DNA of 20,653 nt from Gammaproteobacteria bacterium (GCA_030632175.1 DAOVVG010000014.1:1-20653); one strand, 5' to 3'. Positions 1-5,620 are shown, numbered from the stretch's first letter. Made by a program: numbers and translations. The notes: generated from the letters alone by a model not told the origin.

Positions 1-82
1 GCACAGGGCCAGGCAGAGGGGATGCAACATACAAGGGCGTCCTGCAATTTCACAGAAGAGCCGCAACAGGCCTGGACGAAAG

Positions 83-349
83 TCAGGAAGTTGAAGCCGT
101 ATCCTGCAACGATACCATCAGGTAATAAATATACTGCCCTTCTGAAGACTTGGATGGCCCGACCACGCGCGCCGCATGATGCTTGTTGTCGGGGTCTGCC
201 GCGGCAAGCGCTTCCTCTACTGTCGCAAAGATCTCCACACACCCGGCCGGATACCGCTTTCGGCTCGGTCGTGGCGTAAAGATAACGGCAAAGCGCACCT
301 GTGACACATCGGTTTGAGGATCCGGAGGAACCATACCGCGTAAGCTCAT
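83..349 (-). CDS. conserved-looking 88-aa hypothetical protein, coupled to sixA
   Basis: I do not recognise the family. The 88-aa product has no signal peptide or membrane segment. Its middle (about residues 18-65) mixes beta-like stretches (VRFAVIFTPRP) with a helix-like EEALAAADPD segment, so it looks like a small folded cytoplasmic domain. It is probably real because of its start. The ATG at 349 is preceded by GGAGGAA at a 7-base distance, and that Shine-Dalgarno is formed by the last codons of sixA (stop 354-356). Only 4 bases separate the sixA stop from this ATG, so the two are almost certainly one operon with coupled translation. The overlapping plus-strand reading frame has no comparable start signal. 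Function unknown; a role linked to SixA substrates would be inference only. Confidence 0.7.
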   Translation of the reverse strand: MSLRGMVPPDPQTDVSQVRFAVIFTPRPSRKRYPAGCVEIFATVEEALAAADPDNKHHAARVVGPSKSSEGQYIYYLMVSLQDTASTS

Positions 350-353
350 TGCA

Positions 354-824
354 TCATTCCTCCGTGACCATATCCGGACGCAACATCCACAGAATTACCC
401 AGCGTTCGGCATCTACCCGCTCCAGGCAAACAACACTGCCCGGTTGATACGCTACCAGCTCGGTATCCGACTCCCCGGTCACCAACAACGACACCAGACG
501 CGACATAAACGGCAGATGCCCGGCCACCAGGGTGTCTTCCTCCCAGACATCGGCGTCGGTTGTAAATTCGTCAACCGGATCATTCGGATTGACCCCCTCT
601 ACAGCCTCTGCCTTGTCCCCGGACAACACTGCCCTGGCAAGAATGTCTGCGGTCTGCGCTGCCCGTCGCTTGCCACTGTGCCAGACACGGGCAACTTTTA
701 CAGGCGCATGACCAAGCAAGTCTGCCATGGCCTGCACATCCCGGATGCCCTGCTCACTCAGCGGGCGCTCGGGGTCTTCCTGCTTGGAAACGGCCTCGCC
801 GTGCTGTACCAGGTATAGTTTCAT
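354..824 (-). CDS. sixA: SixA-type phosphohistidine phosphatase (histidine phosphatase superfamily)
   Basis: This 156-aa protein matches SixA, a cytoplasmic phosphatase of the histidine phosphatase (phosphoglycerate mutase-like) superfamily. SixA dephosphorylates phosphohistidine on proteins such as Hpt domains or the nitrogen-PTS phosphocarrier. The N-terminal catalytic segment is LVQHGEA (His8). A second arginine-containing block, WHSGKRRAAQTA, is at 49-60, and the distal catalytic histidine is in AGHLPFMSRL (His103). I chose the ATG at 824, giving MKLYLVQHG as in the family, because AGGA lies 4 bases upstream. A longer reading from 866 adds 14 residues with no family resemblance. One oddity is that the family RHG triad reads QHG here, as discussed in the findings. 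The hybrid kinase at 15574-18348 carries an Hpt domain, which would be a reasonable substrate type, but that link is inference. Confidence 0.88.
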   Translation of the reverse strand: MKLYLVQHGEAVSKQEDPERPLSEQGIRDVQAMADLLGHAPVKVARVWHSGKRRAAQTADILARAVLSGDKAEAVEGVNPNDPVDEFTTDADVWEEDTLVAGHLPFMSRLVSLLVTGESDTELVAYQPGSVVCLERVDAERWVILWMLRPDMVTEE

Positions 825-1084
825 ATTATCCTGTGGCCCTGAACCGGACGGGTAGTGGTCTGCCATCTTACTACCACGGGGCTAACGAGCAAGCAGCTAA
901 TAACCTCCAACCTGTTCACCCGGATAGAAAAATCCGGCCTAAACGCCACCCGCAGGATACTTCCCGATTCTAAACAAATTCAACCCTGCGACAGTCTTTC
1001 CCAGCATTTCTTAATAAAACCTTAACAATTCATCAGTAGTATTATTCCTTGTTGGGCCAAATCAGGGATTGGTTAGCTCATCAG
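825..1084. other. intergenic region upstream of sixA
   Basis: No open frame with a credible start was seen on either strand. It must hold the sixA promoter on the minus strand. The stretch around 1008-1050 is AT-rich (TTAATAAAACC, TTAACAATTC), which could be promoter DNA, but I cannot assign -35/-10 boxes with confidence. I looked for a Pho box here because of the porin remnant downstream and did not find a convincing one. Confidence 0.4.
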
Positions 1085-1122
1085 CGACGGCCTTCGTTCA
1101 TTCGTTGGCTGTCGTTTTTTTT
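1085..1122 (+). terminator. strong rho-independent terminator hairpin, T8
   Basis: CGACGGCC (1085-1092) pairs with GGCTGTCG (1107-1114) with one G-U pair across a 14-base loop, followed directly by eight T (1115-1122). This is a textbook intrinsic terminator on the plus strand. No plus-strand gene precedes it in the window, so it either ends a small RNA or leader starting near 1030-1060, or is left over from a lost gene. Confidence 0.75.
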
Positions 1123-1252
1123 GCGCGTAGAAATTATCCTCCGGGCATCCCGCCCGCCGTAATAACCGGCTGACCAGGTCATCGGAGCAAATGGCCAATT
1201 AAATGGTGCGGACCACGTCAAAGAAATATGAATGGCCCGGGACAATAATTAA

Positions 1253-1591
1253 CGCAGCGATCCCGGTTTTAGTGGCTGGTATGTGTACGGCAGCTGGTTC
1301 GTCACTGGCGAGCACCGCCGCTATAACGTAAAAAAGGGGACTTTCAAGCAGATCAGGCCAAAATCTAAATACGGCGCCTGGGAACTTGCTGCACGCTACA
1401 GCGATGTGGATCTTGAGGATGAGAATATCACCGGCGGCGAAGAAGACAACATTACCCTGGGGCTGAACTGGTACCTGAACAGAAACATACGTTTCATGGC
1501 ACATTACATCCGGGTAGATGCCGACCCCGACCGCAGCGGTAACAGCGAAAGCCCCGATATATTCCAGCTGCACGCACAGGCTATTTTCTGA
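1253..1591 (+). pseudogene. phosphate-selective porin O/P (OprO/OprP family), C-terminal remnant
   Basis: The frame from 1253 encodes RSDPGFSGWYVYGSWFVTGE followed by about 90 further residues. This is the conserved C-terminal end of porin O/P family outer-membrane barrels: the GWYV..SWF.TGE strand, GAWELAARYS, and NITLGLNWYLN near the end. The protein ends in Phe, the usual terminal residue of an outer-membrane barrel. Full family members are around 400 residues; only the last 113 codons remain, and an in-frame TAA at 1250-1252 closes the upstream side. A GTG at 1283 could nominally start a 102-aa ORF, but no ribosome site or signal peptide precedes it, so I call it a pseudogene. The surviving part has no internal stop, so the loss may be fairly recent. 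It adjoins an IS30-rich region, which may explain the deletion. Confidence 0.85.
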
Positions 1592-1725
1592 GATCAGCGC
1601 ATACCCGCAGTACCGCCACAGGTTAATCGATACTGTTCCTGCAGCTGGCGATTAACACAGTCAGCGATCCGACCAGGCTTATGCGGGAATAATCCGGGGA
1701 GGATGCGCTCTCATCAAAACAGCAA

Positions 1726-1806
1726 TCAGAACCCGAATACCCGCTTCAGGATACGGAAAAAGATAAAAGCCGCCAGCAGTGCCAGAATGAATTCAAATAT
1801 AAACAT
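1726..1806 (-). CDS. possible 26-aa single-pass membrane microprotein
   Basis: The minus strand from the ATG at 1806 reads MFIFEFILALLAAFIFFRIL then KRVFGF and a TGA stop. Residues 1-20 form one continuous hydrophobic helix, followed by a basic K-R cap, the layout of known bacterial small membrane proteins (inside-positive C-terminus). A purine-rich GAGAG sits about 7-11 bases upstream of the ATG and could serve as ribosome binding site. The ORF stands alone between the porin remnant and an IS30 tip. The family is not recognised. A short hydrophobic frame can arise by chance, so this is a candidate, not a certainty. Confidence 0.45.
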   Translation of the reverse strand: MFIFEFILALLAAFIFFRILKRVFGF

Positions 1807-2129
1807 AATTCGCTCTCGAAATTTACGGGAGCAACTATATGTCAGTCGTTTTTCAACCCGTTAACCGCTACGCGCCAGATCATTGTCTTGCTGTGACAGT
1901 CTGGTCATGCCAGGAGAGGGTGCAGCAGGCAGTTATTGGGGTAATTCGCTGAATATTACCGAGAAAGACCCTGGAATATGAGATGCCAGCCGTTAGATTT
2001 AATGCATGTGTTGCGTCGATTGGTAAAAACCGCCGCCGGAAATACTGGAAAGGACTTTTTAGACACCAGTTGCCTTATTAGTCAGGAATTCACCACCCAC
2101 AGGTGTCACAAATTAAAGTTAATCCTGCG
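1807..2129. other. intergenic region downstream of fnr, with IS30 debris
   Basis: Apart from the IS30 tip at 1959-2024, I see no gene here. The part from about 1900 to 1957 may be further decayed transposase sequence (CATGCCAGGAGAG and GCAGCAGGCAGTT resemble the HSQ..LNAVARQL-coding part with small deletions and an inserted 15 bases), but this is weak. Confidence 0.35.
1959..2024 (+). mobile_element. IS30-family transposase 3' tip (remnant C)
   Basis: Codons 1959-2024 read PRKTLEYEMPAVRFNACVAS plus IG. This lines up with the C-terminal end of the IS30-family transposase fragment at 4355-4666 (PRETLDFETPAERFNTCVAS plus TG). The stop codon expected after Gly is replaced by AAA, and the upstream frame is shifted around 1950-1958, so it is dead. 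The last bases, ATGTGTTGCGTCGAT, are the reverse complement of the IS termini at 4354 and 5586, so this copy has the opposite orientation. Confidence 0.75.
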
Positions 2130-2969
2130 TTACTGCATTCTGCTCCGCCAGGGAATTTTGGCCATAACCCCAAGGGCGGCGGCGTCACGAATCGTTATCC
2201 GGCGCCGGTCAACCTCCAGCAGGCCATCCCGCTGGAAACGGGTCATCAGGCGGCTAACTGTCTCAATAGCGAGACCGAGGTGGTTGCCAATATCCTGGCG
2301 CGACATATTCAGGGTGAATTCATGGGCGTAGTTGCCACGTCCCCGGAAGTGCATGGACAGGTCAAGCAGAAAATAACTCAATCGCACTTCCGCCTTCGAC
2401 CGGGTGAGCATAGATGTATGGTGATGGCGCACGATTTCCTCTGCAGCGAGCCCAAGAAACCACCGGAGACCGCCCGTTGAATGTCTAATATATTCTTCTA
2501 AATGCGCGACATGTACAGCACAAACCACTGTGTTCTCCAGTGCCATGACTGAAGATCCATGTAGCCTCGTTCCCAGTGCATCGAGACTCAGCAACTCGCC
2601 GGGGAAATGGAAGCTCACCACCTGCTCATCGCCCGCCGCACCGGTAAGATAAGTCTTGACCGAACCCGCCTTGACGGCATACACAGCTTTAAGTTCAGCA
2701 CCTTCATAAAAAACGTGTTCCCCCTGTGACAGGGTGCGTGAATGCAGGCGCGGAGAAGCGGTGTGTCCGGGCATCATTGCCATCAACCGGGTGGCATGGC
2801 AGCCGCCCCGTGCTGCGCAGGCGCGACACGGCTCCGCCAGTTTCGAGTTATCCAGCAAGTGCGCAGCATCAGCCGCACGGTCTGCAGATCTTGCGATGGC
2901 AGGCGGAACTTCCGGTATGGCGTGCGCGGCCGGGAGCTGTATATCGTTCGCCAATGCTCGTGCTGTCAT
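2130..2969 (-). CDS. fnr: FNR-type oxygen-sensing Crp/Fnr transcription regulator
   Basis: This 279-aa Crp/Fnr family regulator has every hallmark of oxygen-sensing FNR. The [4Fe-4S] ligand pattern C-x2-C-x5-C is at Cys48, Cys51 and Cys57, and the fourth ligand is Cys150 within ENTVVCAV, matching Cys20/23/29/122 of E. coli FNR. A cyclic-nucleotide-binding-like beta-roll spans about 75-160, a dimer helix about 165-190, and the helix-turn-helix about 222-250 (SRQDIGNHLGLAIETVSRLM). The recognition helix keeps E236-x2-S239-R240, the FNR signature that reads TTGAT-N4-ATCAA. The N-terminus is about 28 residues longer than E. coli FNR before the first cysteine. The start is well set: ATG at 2969 with AAGGAGGG just upstream. 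It is monocistronic, facing a lone 453-bp upstream region. I found no good FNR box in that region, so autoregulation is not supported. The protein appears intact despite IS debris on both sides. Confidence 0.92.
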   Translation of the reverse strand: MTARALANDIQLPAAHAIPEVPPAIARSADRAADAAHLLDNSKLAEPCRACAARGGCHATRLMAMMPGHTASPRLHSRTLSQGEHVFYEGAELKAVYAVKAGSVKTYLTGAAGDEQVVSFHFPGELLSLDALGTRLHGSSVMALENTVVCAVHVAHLEEYIRHSTGGLRWFLGLAAEEIVRHHHTSMLTRSKAEVRLSYFLLDLSMHFRGRGNYAHEFTLNMSRQDIGNHLGLAIETVSRLMTRFQRDGLLEVDRRRITIRDAAALGVMAKIPWRSRMQ

Positions 2970-3140
2970 GCACCCTCCTTTACACTAAATTAGCGTCTGC
3001 AACATGTCAGTGAAACATTCTTCGCAGCATAACTGTGATAATTAAGGGTAGTCAATCCGTGCCACCTTGCAAGCAGGAAAGCGACCTTTAAGCATTAATC
3101 AGCTGGAATTATTACGGAAGGTCCAGAATCGACGAAATAA

Positions 3141-3190
3141 GACCTGCCGACTGATTTTAAATAAGTTTTTCCTAAAGGGCGGGAGACGAC
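3141..3190 (+). repeat. left copy of a ~50-bp diverged direct repeat flanking the island
   Basis: 3151-3190 aligns with 5539-5579 with one gap at about 32 of 41 identical positions, including CGGGAGACGAC shared exactly (3180-3190 and 5569-5579), CCTAAA and AAATAAG. Weaker similarity reaches back to GACC at 3141 and 5529. Both copies have the same orientation. The left copy is not next to an IS30 end; the right copy is. Confidence 0.6.
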
Positions 3191-3272
3191 CCTTTTAAAA
3201 CATTCGTGGTTTTGACCCGAAACCGGACGTTGGGCCGCACAAGTCCATAATTTGACGCAGAGAAGGCTCCGC

Positions 3273-3299
3273 ATTGACTGCAAGCTGTTAACAGTCAAT
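3273..3299. repeat. inverted repeat ATTGACTG-N11-CAGTCAAT
   Basis: Perfect 8-bp arms at 3273-3280 and 3292-3299 with an overlapping 10-bp palindrome CTGTTAACAG at 3285-3294. There is no T-run, so it is not a terminator. It could be an operator or recombination-related site; the ligand is unknown. Confidence 0.5.
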
Positions 3300-3336
3300 T
3301 CATGATTGAAGTCAGGAAAAGGGGGAATATTTCCTC

Positions 3337-3360
3337 AATCAATAAGCCCACTTATTGATT
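3337..3360. repeat. perfect 10-bp inverted repeat, 4-nt loop
   Basis: AATCAATAAG (3337-3346) and CTTATTGATT (3351-3360) are exact complements around CCCA. The stem is AT-rich and no T-tract follows, so it is more likely an operator or cruciform than a terminator. It sits 63 bp left of the cassette boundary. Confidence 0.55.
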
Positions 3361-3423
3361 ATTAATGAGTACAATGAATATTGTGCAGAATCATATCGGG
3401 CTCTTATTTCCCGCTAATATAAG

Positions 3424-4295
3424 TTAGGCTCGTAAAATTTCAAAATAAATTGAGGCAATAATGATAAAGAGGCATCGCATACAATTTCCAAAAGATGAAC
3501 TAACCAATATTAATCAAGATGAAGCCTATTTTTATCTTCAAGGATCAGGTGGCAATAGAAAAATTAGATTTCACGATTACGATGAAATTTATCAAATACA
3601 AGGTCTGTATGAACAAATATTTTATGACCGCCTGAAATGCACATCTCCGACTAAAGTGGCGACAATACTTGAATCAGCAGTAAATCAATCTCAAGATAAC
3701 TTTTCTGAACTTAGAGTGTTAGATTTAGGTGCAGGAAATGGCATGGTCGGGGAAGAATTAAAAAAACATGGTGTTTCGCGCTTGGTAGGCATAGACATAA
3801 TTTCCGAAGCTTATGATGCAACTATACGAGATCGGCCAGGAGTATATGACGCATATTACGTCGAGGATTTTACGAGGCTAGAAGAAGAAAAAAAAGAAGA
3901 ATTAATATCTTGGCAATTTGATTGCATGGTAACGGTTGCTGCACTAGGTTTTGGTGACATTCCGACAAAGGCTTTTATAGAAGCATTTAATATTATCAAA
4001 AGCGAAGGATGGGTGGCATTTAATATTAAAGAAACTTTCTTTGATATTAGCGATGATTCAGGCTTTTCTAAAATGATTCGGGAATTAATATTCTCTAAAT
4101 ATATAGATATATATTATATTGAACGCTATCGACATAGGTTGTCAATTGAAGGAGAGCCACTGTTTTATTTTGCCATTGCAGGAAGAAAAAACTCAGATGT
4201 TCCTGACGAGTTTTTAGAGTCTAAAGGCATAAAGGCATAATGGCCTAACAAGGCAAATGCGCTCGGACGGTTTAAAGCGCCGGTGATTTTCGACG
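3424..4295 (+). mobile_element. solitary integron-type gene cassette (872 bp) carrying a methyltransferase
   Basis: The left boundary is G/TTAGGC (core GTTAGGC at 3423-3429, an exact fit to GTTRRRY). The cassette holds one ORF starting 37 bp inside and ending 3 bp before GCCTAAC (4243-4249, an exact fit to RYYYAAC and the exact reverse complement of the left core). The 59-bp attC ends at G4295. One gene, short 5' leader, stop next to attC and aberrant base composition are standard cassette anatomy. The right-hand core reads GTTCAAT, as expected if the bases after the crossover come from a non-attC target. Neither an integrase nor a second complete attC is visible, so this is a lone cassette rather than an integron array. 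Confidence 0.68.
3461..4240 (+). CDS. class I SAM-dependent methyltransferase, cassette-borne
   Basis: This 259-aa soluble protein has a Rossmann-type SAM-binding fold. Motif I is VLDLGAGNGMVG (86-97), the acidic end of strand 2 is VGID (109-112), the strand-4 region is VAALGFGDIP (159-168), and strand 5 is GWVAFNIKE (183-191). The VAALGFGDIP...AFNIIKSEGWVAFNIKE pattern resembles METTL27 (WBSCR27)-like small-molecule methyltransferases. The substrate cannot be told from sequence. The first 80 residues are a helical cap without family match. The start is the ATG at 3461 with GAGG about 6 bases upstream. The gene is strikingly AT-rich compared with every neighbour and uses many AAA/ATA/TTA codons, indicating transfer from another genome. 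It lies inside the integron-type cassette. No promoter is obvious in the 37-bp leader, so transcription may depend on DNA left of 3424. Confidence 0.82.
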   Translation: MIKRHRIQFPKDELTNINQDEAYFYLQGSGGNRKIRFHDYDEIYQIQGLYEQIFYDRLKCTSPTKVATILESAVNQSQDNFSELRVLDLGAGNGMVGEELKKHGVSRLVGIDIISEAYDATIRDRPGVYDAYYVEDFTRLEEEKKEELISWQFDCMVTVAALGFGDIPTKAFIEAFNIIKSEGWVAFNIKETFFDISDDSGFSKMIRELIFSKYIDIYYIERYRHRLSIEGEPLFYFAIAGRKNSDVPDEFLESKGIKA

Positions 4296-4301
4296 TTCAA
4301 T
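4243..4301 (+). other. attC-like recombination site (59 bp)
   Basis: R'' GCCTAAC at 4243-4249; L'' TCGGACGG at 4263-4270; short loop TTTAAAGCG; L' CCGGTGA at 4280-4286; R' GTTCAAT at 4295-4301. The inner arms pair as T-A, C-G, G-U, one G/G mismatch, A4267 extrahelical, then C-G, G-C, G-C. An unpaired base in that position is typical of folded attC. Replacing the last core by the left-boundary GTTAGGC gives fully complementary R''/R' arms, i.e. a normal attC in the circular cassette. Confidence 0.65.
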
Positions 4302-4354
4302 GTCCGTTTTTAGGAAATACTCCTGATCCTGAATGACTGGAAATGGCTGCGGAT

Positions 4355-4666
4355 TCAACCGGTCGATGCAACACATGTGTTAAATCTCTCTGCCGGTGTC
4401 TCGAAGTCTAAAGTTTCACGGGGTCGTTCGTTAAGCTGTCGAGCCACTGCATTGAGCTTTGCCTGTGAGTGTACCGATAAGTCAGTGCCTTTTGGGAAGT
4501 ACTGTCTTAGTAAGCGATTGGTGTTCTCATTGGAGCCACGTTGCCAGGGGCTTTGGGGGTCACAGAAGTAGACATCAACGTTGGTCGCCAGCGTAAATCG
4601 ACGATGATCCGCCATCTCACTGCCTCGATCCCAGGTGAGCGACTTGTAGTAAAAAGCGGGAAGTCC
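4355..4666 (-). pseudogene. IS30-family transposase, C-terminal fragment (remnant A)
   Basis: The minus strand encodes LPAFYYKSLTWDRGSEMADH and on to the C-terminus VASTG: the C-terminal third of an IS30-family DDE transposase. It keeps the second catalytic Asp (LTWDRG) and the catalytic Glu region (PWQRGSNENTNRLLRQYFP), followed by GTDLSVHSQ, LNAVARQLNERPR and TPAERFN. The N-terminal two thirds, including the first Asp and the DNA-binding part, are absent. An in-frame TAG at 4667-4669 marks the break with unrelated DNA. An ATG at 4615 opens an 86-codon frame, but it cannot be functional. The stop codon lies inside the IS terminal repeat (TTCAACCGGTCGATGCAACA at 4354-4373), usual for this family. 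The fragment begins about 55 bp right of the methyltransferase cassette. Confidence 0.9.
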
Positions 4667-4721
4667 CTACGTGATATTTGGTTTATACGACCTCAGTCCA
4701 ATAGACCCGCTGGATTATTGA

Positions 4722-5351
4722 TTGGATAATTTCAATTGGCCAGAAGTATATCTGGATTTAAGGAATCGAGTCGTGGATAGAGAAAAACGCAAAAGTGACA
4801 CCTCAATTCCAGAAAATCTGGAAGAGATGTTGAACGAAGTGCAGCAGCAGGCACTACCCGGGATAAAATACTTAGGGTGGGAGCCCCGGTTCTTGCGGAA
4901 GCCAATGTTTCAGGCGCCGGAACTTGTAATACAAAACTCCAGTGATGGCAGGACAGGGATACTGGATGCGGATGGTAGTATTAGAATACAGAATATCAAG
5001 ATGCGCGAACATGAACAACTGAAGGCTAGTGAATTCGGCAGCACGGCTGCAACAGGGAGTGATCCAATGCCGGCTGGATCTGCAGCACATGATAAGGAGT
5101 TGGCGTCATTACGTGTGGACAATGAGAAACTGCTTGCAGAGATAAAGGAAAGCCAGTTCGCCGAAGCCCGCCTGACGGAGCAGATAGAACAACAGCGTGG
5201 TGAGCTTTGCGAGTCAGCAGAGAAGTTGAGCTCGCTGTATGCGCAGGTGCAAAGCGATACTGTAGAAATGCAATTGCTGCAGGACCGGTATGCCACCTTG
5301 CAGGAGCAGTATGCAGATGTGGTGGAAGTTCACAAGCTAGAGATTGAATAG
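4722..5351 (+). CDS. unknown protein with C-terminal coiled coil, 5' end uncertain
   Basis: I do not recognise this ~209-aa product. Residues 1-100 look globular (PGIKYLGWEPRFLRKPMFQA, then a GRTGILDADGSIRIQNI stretch that may be a small beta element). Residues 101-122 are a Ser/Gly/Ala-rich linker. From about 123 to 207 there is a long heptad-like coiled coil rich in Glu, Gln and Leu (KELASLRVDNEKLLAEIKES onward). No signal peptide or membrane segment is seen. The start is weak: the frame opens at TTG 4722 without a ribosome site, immediately after a TGA at 4719, and the next methionine is at residue 36. The same frame is open from GTG 4671 to that TGA, just at the end of the IS30 fragment, so the true gene may have been cut and interrupted. 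The good terminator at 5469-5494 suggests it was once a transcribed gene. Confidence 0.55.
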   Translation: MDNFNWPEVYLDLRNRVVDREKRKSDTSIPENLEEMLNEVQQQALPGIKYLGWEPRFLRKPMFQAPELVIQNSSDGRTGILDADGSIRIQNIKMREHEQLKASEFGSTAATGSDPMPAGSAAHDKELASLRVDNEKLLAEIKESQFAEARLTEQIEQQRGELCESAEKLSSLYAQVQSDTVEMQLLQDRYATLQEQYADVVEVHKLEIE

Positions 5352-5468
5352 CTGTATAAACAGCCATCCTCGAGACCGACCTCGCGGCGCTGACTGCTGA
5401 AAGCCAGACTCAGGCTCCACCACCAAGCAGCATTTATTTTCACTAAATAAGTATATCCCCTAATTTAC

Positions 5469-5494
5469 ATGGCGGCCTTCGGGTCGCCATTTTT
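5469..5494 (+). terminator. rho-independent terminator with TTCG tetraloop
   Basis: ATGGCGGCC (5469-5477), loop TTCG, GGTCGCCAT (5482-5490) and a run of five T to 5494. The 9-bp stem has a single G-U pair, and the loop is the extra-stable UUCG type. It ends transcription of the coiled-coil ORF 118 bp upstream. Confidence 0.85.
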
Positions 5495-5528
5495 GATTAC
5501 GCTAAAGGTCCGAAAGTGTCCGAGAACA

Positions 5529-5579
5529 GACCAAGGGACTAATTCTAAAATAAGAACTCCCTAAACGACGGGAGACGAC
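5529..5579 (+). repeat. right copy of the ~50-bp diverged direct repeat
   Basis: Partner of 3141-3190 in the same orientation, with CGGGAGACGAC at 5569-5579 identical. It ends only 6 bp before the IS30 terminus at 5586, so it may be part of, or a preferred neighbour of, the element's outer edge. Confidence 0.6.
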
Positions 5580-5585
5580 TGCCAG

Positions 5586-5620
5586 TTCAACCGATCGACG
5601 CAACACATACTTTAAACCTG
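5586..5620 (-). mobile_element. IS30-family terminal tip (remnant B)
   Basis: 5586-5608 matches the IS end at 4354-4376 at 21 of 23 positions. On the minus strand it reads RFKVCVASIG-stop, the same transposase C-terminus as remnants A and C, with a stop codon a few codons upstream. Only about 35 bp survive, in the same orientation as remnant A. Confidence 0.75.

Larger units (their letters stand above)
2970..3422. other. long non-coding stretch: fnr promoter side, direct repeat, two inverted repeats
   Basis: No credible gene was found. The nominal 67-aa minus frame at 3095-3298 has no ribosome site or family resemblance. The stretch holds the fnr ribosome site (2971-2980), the left copy of the ~50-bp direct repeat (3141-3190), and inverted repeats at 3273-3299 and 3337-3360. 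It ends at the cassette boundary at 3423/3424. From about 3300 it becomes AT-rich. Confidence 0.5.

Noticed and set aside
21..34. GATGCAACATACAA near the window start as a fourth IS30 end
   Set aside because: Only about nine bases match and the upstream TTCAACCGGTC part is absent.
22..279. Plus-strand 85-codon frame overlapping the 88-aa minus gene
   Set aside because: No ribosome site; the opposite frame is coupled to sixA with a strong Shine-Dalgarno, so this is its shadow.
1020..1060. Pho box upstream of the porin remnant
   Set aside because: The 7-mers around CTTAACA-ATTC-ATCAGTA are too far from the CTGTCAT consensus.
1203..1331. A frame starting MVRTTSKKYE with a hydrophobic stretch that looks like a signal peptide
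   Set aside because: It is an out-of-frame reading of the porin remnant; no ribosome site.
1622..1656. Inverted repeat GTTAATCG ... CGATTAAC with 19-base spacer
   Set aside because: Arms are exact but widely spaced, no T-run or nearby start codon; not enough to call a site.
3095..3298. 67-codon minus-strand frame in the region upstream of the cassette
   Set aside because: No ribosome site, no recognisable motif, overlaps the direct repeat and inverted repeats.
3356..3370. TTGATTATTAATGAG as an FNR box
   Set aside because: The right half site AATGA matches ATCAA at too few positions; chance AT-rich sequence.
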